The notes under the pieces are model-generated. The model was not told where the DNA came from. It searched no databases and worked only from the letters and a program-made list of their open reading frames with translations. This document shows, in pieces, positions 15,827 through 22,499 of a DNA stretch of 39,852 nt. The stretch is taken from the NCBI GenBank assembly GCA_007136095.1, contig SLHP01000132.1:1-39852 (forward strand). The letters are read 5' to 3'. Position 1 is the stretch's first letter. The number at the start of each line of letters is the position of its first letter. The position numbers were made by a program, and so were the translations under genes. The DNA comes from Nitriliruptoraceae bacterium (GTDB lineage Bacteria; Actinomycetota; Nitriliruptoria; Nitriliruptorales; Nitriliruptoraceae).

Positions 15827-16972
15827 GTGGCGTCCGAGCCCCGATCACCCCAGTCTGCCAGTGCCGTTCCACCTCCGGTGCGGGGCGTCATCGTCCTGCT
15901 CCTGTTGTACGTGTTCCTCGTCGGGGTCGCGTTGCTGGAGGTGGGCATCGCGGGGCTCGGCGAAGATTTCACGACCGGGCTGCTGGACCGGGTCGCCAAC
16001 CCGGTCGCCGGCCTGTTCGCCGGGCTGTTGTTCACGGTCCTGGTGCAGTCGTCGTCGGTCTCGACCTCGGCGATCGTGGGCCTCGTCGGTGCGGGGACCA
16101 TCCCGCTCGGGTTGGCCGTCCCCATGATCATGGGTGCCAACATCGGAACCACGGTGACCAACACCCTGGCGGCGCTGGGCAACATCCGTCGGCCGAACGA
16201 GTTCCGCGCCGGCTTCGCTGCCGCGACGTTGCACGACTACTTCAAGCTGATGTCCGTCGCGATCCTGCTGCCGCTGGAGCTCGCAACCAACTTCCTGACC
16301 AACACCTCCGTGTGGCTGACGGCACGGTTGCGCGGGACCGAGGTCAGCGAGGTGGGTTCGAGTCCGATCCGTACGGCGGTGAAGCTGCCCGTCGACGCCA
16401 TCGAGAACCTGGTCGCCCGACTGCCGCTGCCCACCATCCTTCTGGCCATCCTGCTCCTCGCACTTGGCCTCGGGGCCATCTTCTCGGCGCTCGGCCTGCT
16501 CACCAAGAACATGCGCCTGATGGTGGCTGGCGGCATCGAGCAGGCGATGAACCGCGTCATCGGCAAGGGTGGCGGAGCGGTGGGCATCCTCGTCGGGATC
16601 CTGGTCACCGTGGCCGTGCAGTCCTCGAGCATCACCACCGCGATGCTGGTGCCGATGGCGGCGGCCGGAGTGCTGACCCTGCGCAACGTCTATCCGATCA
16701 CGCTGGGCGCCAACGTCGGAACGACGATCACGGCGCTGCTGGCGTCCCTGGCGGTCCAACGGCCTGAGGGCCTGACGATCGCCCTGGTCCATACCTTGTT
16801 CAACCTGGTCGCGATCGCCATCATCTACCCCATCCCACTGATCCGCGACCTACCGCTGCGTGCCGCTCTCTGGACCGCGAACGTGGCCACCGAGCACCGC
16901 AGCCTGGTGCTCGGCTACGTGATCGGCCTGTTCATCGTGATCCCCGTGGTCGGGGTGTTCGTTCTCGGTTGA
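15827..16972 (+). CDS. Na+/phosphate cotransporter family protein, copy 1
   Basis: This 381-residue inner-membrane transporter of the NptA/PNaS (SLC34-like) family imports phosphate with sodium. The two inverted repeats each carry the family QSSS motif: VLVQSSSVSTSAIVG (residues 74-77 are QSSS) and VAVQSSSITTAMLVP (265-268). Each is followed by GANIGTTVTNTLAALG or GANVGTTITALLASLA. Eight to ten hydrophobic helices are visible. Many bacterial members carry a C-terminal PhoU-like domain. Here the protein ends after the transporter, and the PhoU domain is a separate gene 17 nt downstream. Start GTG 15827 has GGAG 8 nt upstream. The Pho-box-like repeats upstream suggest induction in low phosphate. 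It is roughly two-thirds identical by eye to the copy at 19833. Confidence 0.9.
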   Translation: MASEPRSPQSASAVPPPVRGVIVLLLLYVFLVGVALLEVGIAGLGEDFTTGLLDRVANPVAGLFAGLLFTVLVQSSSVSTSAIVGLVGAGTIPLGLAVPMIMGANIGTTVTNTLAALGNIRRPNEFRAGFAAATLHDYFKLMSVAILLPLELATNFLTNTSVWLTARLRGTEVSEVGSSPIRTAVKLPVDAIENLVARLPLPTILLAILLLALGLGAIFSALGLLTKNMRLMVAGGIEQAMNRVIGKGGGAVGILVGILVTVAVQSSSITTAMLVPMAAAGVLTLRNVYPITLGANVGTTITALLASLAVQRPEGLTIALVHTLFNLVAIAIIYPIPLIRDLPLRAALWTANVATEHRSLVLGYVIGLFIVIPVVGVFVLG

Positions 16973-16989
16973 CCGATAGGAGAAACGCC

Positions 16990-17655
16990 ATGGCGTTCGG
17001 GTTCAAACGCAGCACCTCCGGTGACGACCGGCTCGAGAGCATCGAGGCGATCATCCAGCGCATGTTCAACGATGACCGGGTCGTGTTCGACCTGGCGATG
17101 TCGATCCTGCTCGATGGCGTCGACTGGAAGAGCGTCCGGCGCGAGATCAAGGTCACCGACCAGCGGGTGAACGAGGGCGAACGGGAGGTCCGCCGCGACC
17201 TGGTGGTCCACGCCAGTGTGGTCGGCGCGATCGACACCCCCGCGATCCTCGTCTACATGTCCATCGTCAAGGACATCGAGCGCATCGGTGACTACGCCAA
17301 GAACCTCCGCGACCTGGGCCGTGACGGTGTGGATCTCTCCGACTTCCCCGCCTGGCACGAACTCCGCTCGGAGATCGACGGGTTGATCACCGAGACCGCC
17401 GAGACGTTCGCGGACCGCGACGAGGCCCGTGCCCGGCAACTGCTCGTGCGCGGTGATGAACTCCTCGACGAGTTCGACAAGACCGTGTCAAGCATCGTCC
17501 GCGGAGACGATGACCGGCCCAACGGCGTCGGACGCGCCCTGGCCGCCCGCTACCTCAAGCGCATCGTCGCCCACCTCACCAACGTGCTGTCCGCCATCGT
17601 GATGCCGCTCGAACGTCTGGACTACTTCGACGAGGACCCCGAGGACCGGGAATAG
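16990..17655 (+). CDS. PhoU-domain protein, copy 1
   Basis: A 221-residue all-helical protein with a PhoU-like repeat. The metal-binding pattern ExxxDxxxN is seen once in KDIERIGDYAKNL (Glu97, Asp101, Asn105). The C-terminal helix RYLKRIVAHLTNVLSAIVMP is the usual PhoU end. PhoU domains attached to Na/Pi cotransporters are thought to control transport or sense metal/phosphate state. ATG 16990 is preceded by AGGAGA with 7 nt spacing. A longer reading from 16969 would overlap the transporter gene and has no ribosome site. SulP starts 2 nt after its stop, so at least three genes form one operon. Confidence 0.88.
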   Translation: MAFGFKRSTSGDDRLESIEAIIQRMFNDDRVVFDLAMSILLDGVDWKSVRREIKVTDQRVNEGEREVRRDLVVHASVVGAIDTPAILVYMSIVKDIERIGDYAKNLRDLGRDGVDLSDFPAWHELRSEIDGLITETAETFADRDEARARQLLVRGDELLDEFDKTVSSIVRGDDDRPNGVGRALAARYLKRIVAHLTNVLSAIVMPLERLDYFDEDPEDRE

Positions 17656-17657
17656 GG

Positions 17658-19370
17658 ATGGAAGAACGGACGGTAGGGCGGCGACCGAGCCTGCCGATCC
17701 GTGAGTGGGGCCGCCAGTACCGTCGCGAGTGGCTGGGACGGGATCTGCTCGGTGGGGCCGTGGTCACCGCTCTGGCCATCCCGCAGGCGCTCGGCTACGC
17801 CGTGATCGCCGGGGTGCCGGTGCAGGTGGGGCTGTACGCCATCCCCGTCGCCCTCATCGCCTACGCGGTGTTCGGCTCGTCGCCGCACGTCAGCGTCGGT
17901 CCGGTCTCCACGGTGTCCGTGGTCTCCGGCTCCATCGTCGCCGTGCACGCCGGTGGTGACCCTGAACGGGCCGTCGAACTGACCGTCGCTCTGGCCCTGC
18001 TCTCCGGGGCGATCCTCATCGTGGCAGGCCTCCTGCAGACGGGGTGGGTGGCGGAGTTCCTCTCCAAGCCGATCGTGAGCGGCTTCGTGTTCGGGCTCTC
18101 GATCGTGATCATCGTCGGCGAGGTGCCACGGCTGCTCGGCCTGCCGCCCGTCGACGGCAGGGTGTTCATGCGGATGTTCGGCATCCTCACCTCGGTCTCG
18201 GCACTGGATGCCGACACCGCGCTCCTTGGCGTCGTGTGTCTGGCCGTGCTGTTCCTCGGTAGCGCCCTGACCCGGATGGTTCCCTGGGGACTGCTCGTGG
18301 TGGTGGCCGCACTCGTGCTCTCGAACACGCTCGGCCTGGCCGAACGCGGTGTCGCGGTCGTGGGCGCCGTCCCACGTGGACTCCCGGCACCGTCCCTACC
18401 TGCTCTGGCCCTCAGCGACCTCGGGATCCTGTTCATCCCGGCGATCGGCCTGGCGCTGGTCGGCCTCGCGGAGAGCCTCAGCGCCGCACGGCTGTTCGCC
18501 ACGCAGGGCGGATACCGGATCGACACGGACCAGGAGTTCGTCGCCACCGGGGTGGCCAACGTGGCCTCCGGGATCTTCGGGGGACTCGGGGTCGCTGGCA
18601 GCCTGTCGAAGACGGCGGCGGCCGTGCGCGCGGGCGGCGACAGCCAGGTCGTGAGCATCACGGCGGCGGCGCTGACACTCGGTGTGCTGGCCGTGTTCGC
18701 TCCGTCGCTCAGCGAACTCCCACGAGCGGTGCTGTCCGCGATCGTGATCCACGCCGTCTGGGGTCTGATGGACGTGCGCGCGCTGCGACGCTACGCACGG
18801 ATCCGGCGTAACGATCTGGTCGCGGCGACAGGTGCACTGCTGGGGGTGCTGCTGTTCGGCACGCTCAACGGCCTGTTGATCGCGATCGGACTGTCACTGC
18901 TGGGCCTGGTCTACCGTGCCAGCCGCGTCCAGGTCGAGGAGATCGGGCGCATCAAGGGCGAGAAGGCCGCCTGGGGTTCGATCAGCCGGCACCCGCAGCG
19001 GCGGAGCATCGACGGCCTCAAGATCCTGCGTCTGGATTCCCCCCTGTTCTGGGTGAACGCCGCCGCGGTCGAGCAACAGGTGATCACCGCGGTCGATGCC
19101 GCGCCCGGCATCCGCGCGGTCATCCTCGACCTCGAGGTCACCGACCAGCTCGACACCACGAGTACCGACATGCTCCACAACCTCATCGGCCGCCTGCGTC
19201 AGCGCGGTATCGACCTCTACCTGGTGCGGGTGATGTTCCGGGCCCGGGTGGTGCTCAAGCGTTCGGGGATCCGGGACGTGCTCGGCGACCAGCACATGTG
19301 GCGGACGATCTCCCAGGCCGTCAAGCGGGCGAGGAAGGATCACGGGTTGTCAGATCACGCCAGGGAGTGA
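17658..19370 (+). CDS. SulP-family anion permease with STAS domain
   Basis: This is a 570-residue secondary transporter of the SulP/SLC26 family, whose members carry sulfate, bicarbonate or dicarboxylates. The membrane part (about 15-420) opens with LGGAVVTALAIPQALGYAVI, the conserved first-helix signature. It also includes FGSSPHVSVGPVSTVSVVSG and GLGVAGSLSKTAAAVRAGG, where the family usually has a Ser/Thr-rich gate. The cytoplasmic STAS domain (about 450-560) contains IRAVILDLEVTDQLDTTSTD. The substrate cannot be fixed from sequence; its place in a phosphate operon leaves phosphate-, sulfate- or bicarbonate-coupled use open. ATG 17658 follows the phoU stop directly, with AGGG just before it. 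Confidence 0.92.
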   Translation: MEERTVGRRPSLPIREWGRQYRREWLGRDLLGGAVVTALAIPQALGYAVIAGVPVQVGLYAIPVALIAYAVFGSSPHVSVGPVSTVSVVSGSIVAVHAGGDPERAVELTVALALLSGAILIVAGLLQTGWVAEFLSKPIVSGFVFGLSIVIIVGEVPRLLGLPPVDGRVFMRMFGILTSVSALDADTALLGVVCLAVLFLGSALTRMVPWGLLVVVAALVLSNTLGLAERGVAVVGAVPRGLPAPSLPALALSDLGILFIPAIGLALVGLAESLSAARLFATQGGYRIDTDQEFVATGVANVASGIFGGLGVAGSLSKTAAAVRAGGDSQVVSITAAALTLGVLAVFAPSLSELPRAVLSAIVIHAVWGLMDVRALRRYARIRRNDLVAATGALLGVLLFGTLNGLLIAIGLSLLGLVYRASRVQVEEIGRIKGEKAAWGSISRHPQRRSIDGLKILRLDSPLFWVNAAAVEQQVITAVDAAPGIRAVILDLEVTDQLDTTSTDMLHNLIGRLRQRGIDLYLVRVMFRARVVLKRSGIRDVLGDQHMWRTISQAVKRARKDHGLSDHARE

Positions 19371-19405
19371 CTCGGTGGCGCAGCCGCTGGATCGGCCTGC
19401 GTGCA

Positions 19406-19417
19406 GGATCGCGATCC
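19406..19417. promoter_or_regulatory. 12-bp perfect palindrome upstream of the small-ORF transcript
   Basis: GGATCGCGATCC is a perfect 12-bp palindrome located 24 nt before the extreme Shine-Dalgarno sequence and 36 nt after the SulP stop. It could be an operator for a dimeric regulator, or chance in GC-rich sequence. No clear -10 hexamer is recognised between it and the small ORF. Confidence 0.3.
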
Positions 19418-19457
19418 GTGTGGCACAGTGCGCGCACCAGAGAGAGGAGGTGGTCCA

Positions 19458-19505
19458 TTGAGTAGCAACCATAGAATCGGGACCCTGGAGGTGCTCGGCC
19501 GCTAG
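19458..19505 (+). CDS. 15-residue peptide ORF with extended Shine-Dalgarno sequence
   Basis: TTG 19458 opens a 15-codon frame (MSSNHRIGTLEVLGR) ending at TAG 19503-19505. The upstream 16 nt, AGAGAGGAGGTGGTCC, match the full complement of a typical 16S 3' tail (AGAAAGGAGGTGATCC) at 14 positions, far more than normal genes in this window. GGAGG to TTG spacing is 7 nt. The peptide has no run of one amino acid and no Cys, so it does not look like a classical amino-acid attenuation leader or the Cys leader of sulfur genes. The stop codon lies in the loop of a 5-bp hairpin. Translation may matter more than the peptide itself. Confidence 0.45.
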   Translation: MSSNHRIGTLEVLGR

Positions 19506-19692
19506 GAGGCCGGACGCTGGAACGCTCCAGCGAATACCAGCCGAGTACCGCCCCTCGCATCGGTCGGGAAGTTGTCCCGCTCGACGCCCCGGGAGCCCCG
19601 CACGTCACTCGACCACAGCGTCGGGTCCGCGCGGCACCTGCCCCGGGAGCGGTGCCGGAGGTTCCATTCCAGCACAGCAACATCTGCACACC

Positions 19693-19725
19693 ACGAAGGG
19701 CGCGGCACGATGCCGCGCCCTTCGT
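19693..19725 (+). terminator. Strong terminator-like hairpin
   Basis: A perfect 15-bp stem (ACGAAGGGCGCGGCA pairing with TGCCGCGCCCTTCGT) encloses a 3-nt loop, CGA. It is the strongest inverted repeat I see in the window. It has no U-tract on either strand and is symmetrical, so it could work both ways. It lies 323 nt after SulP and 107 nt before the second Na/Pi cotransporter start, so it would separate the small-ORF RNA from that gene. Confidence 0.65.
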
Positions 19726-19832
19726 CGTGCGCGCTCGTCAGGCGCCCGCGGTGTCTTGCGGGTTGCCGTGGCGACCTGCGAGGCTGCCGGCGCTCGTTCG
19801 CCGTTCCTCCTCGGATCCGCAAGGGATCTCCT

Positions 19833-20987
19833 CTGAGCACATCGTCACGGACCGGCCGCGCTGGTCATCGCGACCTCCCGACCGCCGCGCGGGCAGCGCT
19901 GGTGGTCCTGCTGCTGTACGTCTTCCTGGTGGGTGTCGCACTGCTCGAAGCGGGGATCTCCGCCCTCGGTGCCGGGTTCCAGCAGGGACTGCTGGAACAG
20001 GTCGCGAACCCGATCTCCGGGTTGAGCGCAGGGATCCTCGTCACCGTGCTCGTCCAGTCCTCGTCGGTCTCCACGGCGGCCATCGTCGGTCTCGTCGGCG
20101 CCGGCACACTGACGCTGCCCGCAGCCATCCCGATGATCATGGGTGCGAACATCGGCACGACGGTCACCAACACCCTGGCGGCGCTCGGCAACATCCGACG
20201 GACCGAGGAGTTCCGGCGGGGCTTCGCCGGGGCGACGATGCACGACCTGTTCAACGTGTTGGCCGTCGCGATCCTCCTGCCGCTCGAGCTCGCGTTCGGC
20301 TGGCTCTCCCGCAGCGCCGTCTGGCTCACCGAGATCCTGCGCGAGACCGAGATCGACGCGGCCGCACCACCAGCGAGTCCGATCCGTCGCGCGGTCAGGT
20401 TCCCGGTCGAACAACTGGAACACATCATCGACCCGACGATCCTCGGGAGCCTCGTCGCCGGCGTGCTGTTACTGGCCATCGGACTCGGCCTGATCTTCCT
20501 GGCGCTCGGGTTCATCACCAGGAACATGCGGCTGCTGGTCGCGGGCGCCGTCGAGCGGACGATGAACCGGATCGTCGGCCGCGGCGGCGGATCGGTGGGG
20601 ATCCTGGTCGGCATCGCCGTGACGGTCGCGGTGCAGTCCTCGACCATCACCACCTCGATCCTGGTCCCTCTGGTCGCCGCCGGGATCCTCACGCTGCGGA
20701 ACGCCTACCCGATCACGCTCGGCGCCAACGTCGGGACCACGATCACCGCGTTGCTGGCCTCGTTGGCGGTGCTGCGCCCGGAGGGTCTGTCGATCGCGTT
20801 GGTCCACACGCTGTTCAACCTCACCGCCCTTGCGTTGCTCTACCCCATCCCCCAGGTCAGGGTCCTGCCGATCCGTGCCGCGGAATGGCTCGCTGACCAG
20901 GCCGTCAAGCGGCGATCGGTGATGGTCACCTACGTGTTGGGCCTGTTCCTCGTGGTGCCGCTGCTCGGCATCGTCCTGCTCGACTGA
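19833..20987 (+). CDS. Na+/phosphate cotransporter family protein, copy 2
   Basis: This is a paralogue of the transporter at 15827 with the same role. Motifs are VLVQSSSVSTAAIVG in repeat 1 and VAVQSSTITTSILVP in repeat 2, where the third Ser of QSSS has become Thr, plus the two GAN(I/V)GTT loops. Length is 384 residues from the proposed start. No ATG, GTG or TTG occurs close to the first helix; the nearest ATG (19710) would add 41 residues of shadow-like Arg-rich sequence. CTG 19833 has AAGGGA 6 nt upstream and gives an N-terminus within two residues of the paralogue's length. I therefore propose a CTG start. PhoU-like copy 2 follows after 16 nt. Confidence 0.87.
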   Translation: MSTSSRTGRAGHRDLPTAARAALVVLLLYVFLVGVALLEAGISALGAGFQQGLLEQVANPISGLSAGILVTVLVQSSSVSTAAIVGLVGAGTLTLPAAIPMIMGANIGTTVTNTLAALGNIRRTEEFRRGFAGATMHDLFNVLAVAILLPLELAFGWLSRSAVWLTEILRETEIDAAAPPASPIRRAVRFPVEQLEHIIDPTILGSLVAGVLLLAIGLGLIFLALGFITRNMRLLVAGAVERTMNRIVGRGGGSVGILVGIAVTVAVQSSTITTSILVPLVAAGILTLRNAYPITLGANVGTTITALLASLAVLRPEGLSIALVHTLFNLTALALLYPIPQVRVLPIRAAEWLADQAVKRRSVMVTYVLGLFLVVPLLGIVLLD

Positions 20988-21003
20988 TGACTAGGATCGA
21001 CCG

Positions 21004-21699
21004 ATGGTCTTCGGCCTCACCCGCAGGGACGACAGTGGACGCCTCGATCGCATCGAGGCGTCCTTCCAGCGCATGTTCATCGACGACCGGCACGCCTTCG
21101 ACATGGCGATGTCCGCACTGATCGGTGGCGCCAGTCCAGGGACGGTCGGTGACGACATCCGGGCCACCGACCGCCGGGTCAACGAGGCAGAGCGCGAGAT
21201 CCGCCGCGAACTCGTGGTCCATGCCGGTGTCCACGGTGGCTTCGACGCACCCCCCGTGCTGATCTACATGTCGATCGTGAAGGACGTCGAACGGATCGGC
21301 GACTACGCCAAGAACCTCTACGACATCGCCGCCGATGGCGTGGTCCTCGATCGCGGCGAGCTGATGACCGAGATGCTCGAGCTACGCGGGAACATCTCCA
21401 CCCTCATCAGCGACGTCGCGGAGGTCTTCGGGCAACGCGACACCGACCGTGCACGGGAGCTGTTCCAGTACGGGGACGGGCTACAGGACGATTTCGACCG
21501 ACGGGTCTCCGACCTGGTCACCGGACGGATCGGTGAGCCGTACGCGGTCGCCTACGCGCTGACCTACCGCTACCTCAAGCGCATCGTCGCGCACCTGATG
21601 AACGTGCTGTCCGCCGTCGTCATGCCCGTCGATCGGCTCGACTACTTCGACGAGGATCCTGAGGACCGCCTGGATCGTCGCGCCGACGGCGACACCTGA
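21004..21699 (+). CDS. PhoU-domain protein, copy 2
   Basis: A 231-residue paralogue of the protein at 16990, again directly downstream of a Na/Pi cotransporter. The metal motif is KDVERIGDYAKNL (Glu96, Asp100, Asn104). The C-terminal block RYLKRIVAHLMNVLSAVVMP and the acidic end RLDYFDEDPEDR are almost identical to copy 1, so the whole transporter-PhoU cassette was duplicated. ATG 21004 has AGGA about 8 nt upstream, and the transporter stop is 16 nt before it. The C-terminal RRADGDT tail is extra relative to copy 1 and is encoded by one member of a 12-bp direct repeat. Confidence 0.88.
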   Translation: MVFGLTRRDDSGRLDRIEASFQRMFIDDRHAFDMAMSALIGGASPGTVGDDIRATDRRVNEAEREIRRELVVHAGVHGGFDAPPVLIYMSIVKDVERIGDYAKNLYDIAADGVVLDRGELMTEMLELRGNISTLISDVAEVFGQRDTDRARELFQYGDGLQDDFDRRVSDLVTGRIGEPYAVAYALTYRYLKRIVAHLMNVLSAVVMPVDRLDYFDEDPEDRLDRRADGDT

Positions 21700-21721
21700 C
21701 GCGCCGCAACGGCGACACCTG
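21687..21721. repeat. 12-bp direct repeat across the phoU2 stop
   Basis: CGGCGACACCTG occurs at 21687-21698, spanning the last codons and into the stop of phoU2, and again at 21710-21721 in the intergenic space. The offset is 23 bp. The second copy reaches to within 2 nt of the stop codon of the convergent anti-sigma-like gene. Confidence 0.8.
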
Positions 21722-21722
21722 C

Positions 21723-22454
21723 TCAATCGACGACCGCATCGAGGTCACTGCTGGCCTGCTCGGGTCCCACCGGCGACGTTCCCGGTTGGCCGACCTCCAG
21801 CGTGATGATCACCTCGACGACGCCATCGAGATCGAGGACCCCGGCATAGGTCCCGCTGTCGAGCAGCTCCGCAGGGGCTGCGGCCACCAACTCGACCTCC
21901 CCGTCACCGTCGGTCACCCAGACCGCCGCCACATCATCGGCCACGACGTCGAGTCCCGCGAGGGTGAACGCCAACTGCTCGTCGGTCGCCACGAGGCGGC
22001 CGGACACACCTTCGGCGAACTCGGCATCCACCAGCACCCCGGCTGCCATGTCGCGCAGGGCCTCCGACTGGGAGCTCACCACGGACTCGTAGGCGCCGAT
22101 CGTCGTGCGCAGGTGCAGGTTCCAGAACGCGACGCCCGCAGCCAACAGCAGCACGAGGATCGTCGCGACGGTGACGTGACCGACGGTCAGCCGCCGGGTC
22201 GGTTCGGCCGGAGCATGCTCCGACTCGTCACGGCGGACCACCTCGGTCTGCAACCGGGCACGGGAGCGCTCGTCCCGCTCGATCTCACCGAGTTCGTCCG
22301 CGATCCCCCGGAGTTCATCCACCCGCGACCGGCAATCCCCGCACGTGGAGAGGTGGGAGCGGAACTCGGCGGCCGCCCGCCCCGACAGCCCTCCGAGGAC
22401 ATGGTCGAGCGCGAGTCCGTCGTACCGCGCGTGCGGGTCGTGGTGATCGCCCAT
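21723..22454 (-). CDS. Anti-sigma-factor-like membrane protein (zinc-finger type)
   Basis: A 243-residue single-pass membrane protein. The cytoplasmic N-terminus carries an HxxxCxxC motif in FRSHLSTCGDC (His34, Cys38, Cys41), the zinc anti-sigma signature. It is followed by a charged linker, one TM helix (residues about 92-111) and an extracytoplasmic domain (about 115-243) resembling the RskA-type C-terminal domain. Such proteins hold an ECF sigma factor until regulated proteolysis, yet no sigma factor gene is adjacent. Start ATG 22454 places the motif near the N-terminus as usual; the ribosome site is weak. It lies 45 nt downstream of an M23 peptidase gene on the same strand, hinting at envelope-stress control. 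Confidence 0.75.
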   Translation of the reverse strand: MGDHHDPHARYDGLALDHVLGGLSGRAAAEFRSHLSTCGDCRSRVDELRGIADELGEIERDERSRARLQTEVVRRDESEHAPAEPTRRLTVGHVTVATILVLLLAAGVAFWNLHLRTTIGAYESVVSSQSEALRDMAAGVLVDAEFAEGVSGRLVATDEQLAFTLAGLDVVADDVAAVWVTDGDGEVELVAAAPAELLDSGTYAGVLDLDGVVEVIITLEVGQPGTSPVGPEQASSDLDAVVD

Positions 22455-22499
22455 CAGGATCGCAGGGTACGCGCTCGCCCAGCGACCGGGCACGTCCGA

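Larger units (their letters stand above)
19441..19725 (+). ncRNA. Predicted short structured transcript (small-ORF mRNA or dual-function RNA)
   Basis: The 462-nt gap between SulP and the second Na/Pi gene has no long coding frame that behaves like protein, but it is organised. It opens with a 16-nt sequence nearly complementary to the 16S rRNA 3' end (19441-19456) and a 15-codon ORF (19458-19505). Four hairpins follow: 19496-19512 (CGGCC/GGCCG, enclosing the stop codon), 19515-19532 (7 bp, ACGC loop), 19565-19579 (CGGGA/TCCCG) and 19632-19657 (CGGCACC/GGTGCCG). It closes with a 15-bp terminator-like stem at 19693-19725. I infer a separate RNA of about 300 nt. I do not recognise it as tmRNA, 6S RNA, RNase P RNA or a known riboswitch. 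The exact 5' end is unknown. Confidence 0.5.

Noticed and set aside
19441-19725. tmRNA, 6S RNA or RNase P RNA
   Set aside because: No tRNA-like ends, no tag-peptide frame ending in Ala-Ala, and no long 6S-type bulged helix or RNase P core.
19502-19840. A protein-coding gene on the minus strand between SulP and nptA2
   Set aside because: It would read through the terminator-like stem, has no ribosome site, and consists of Arg/Gly-rich shadow sequence.
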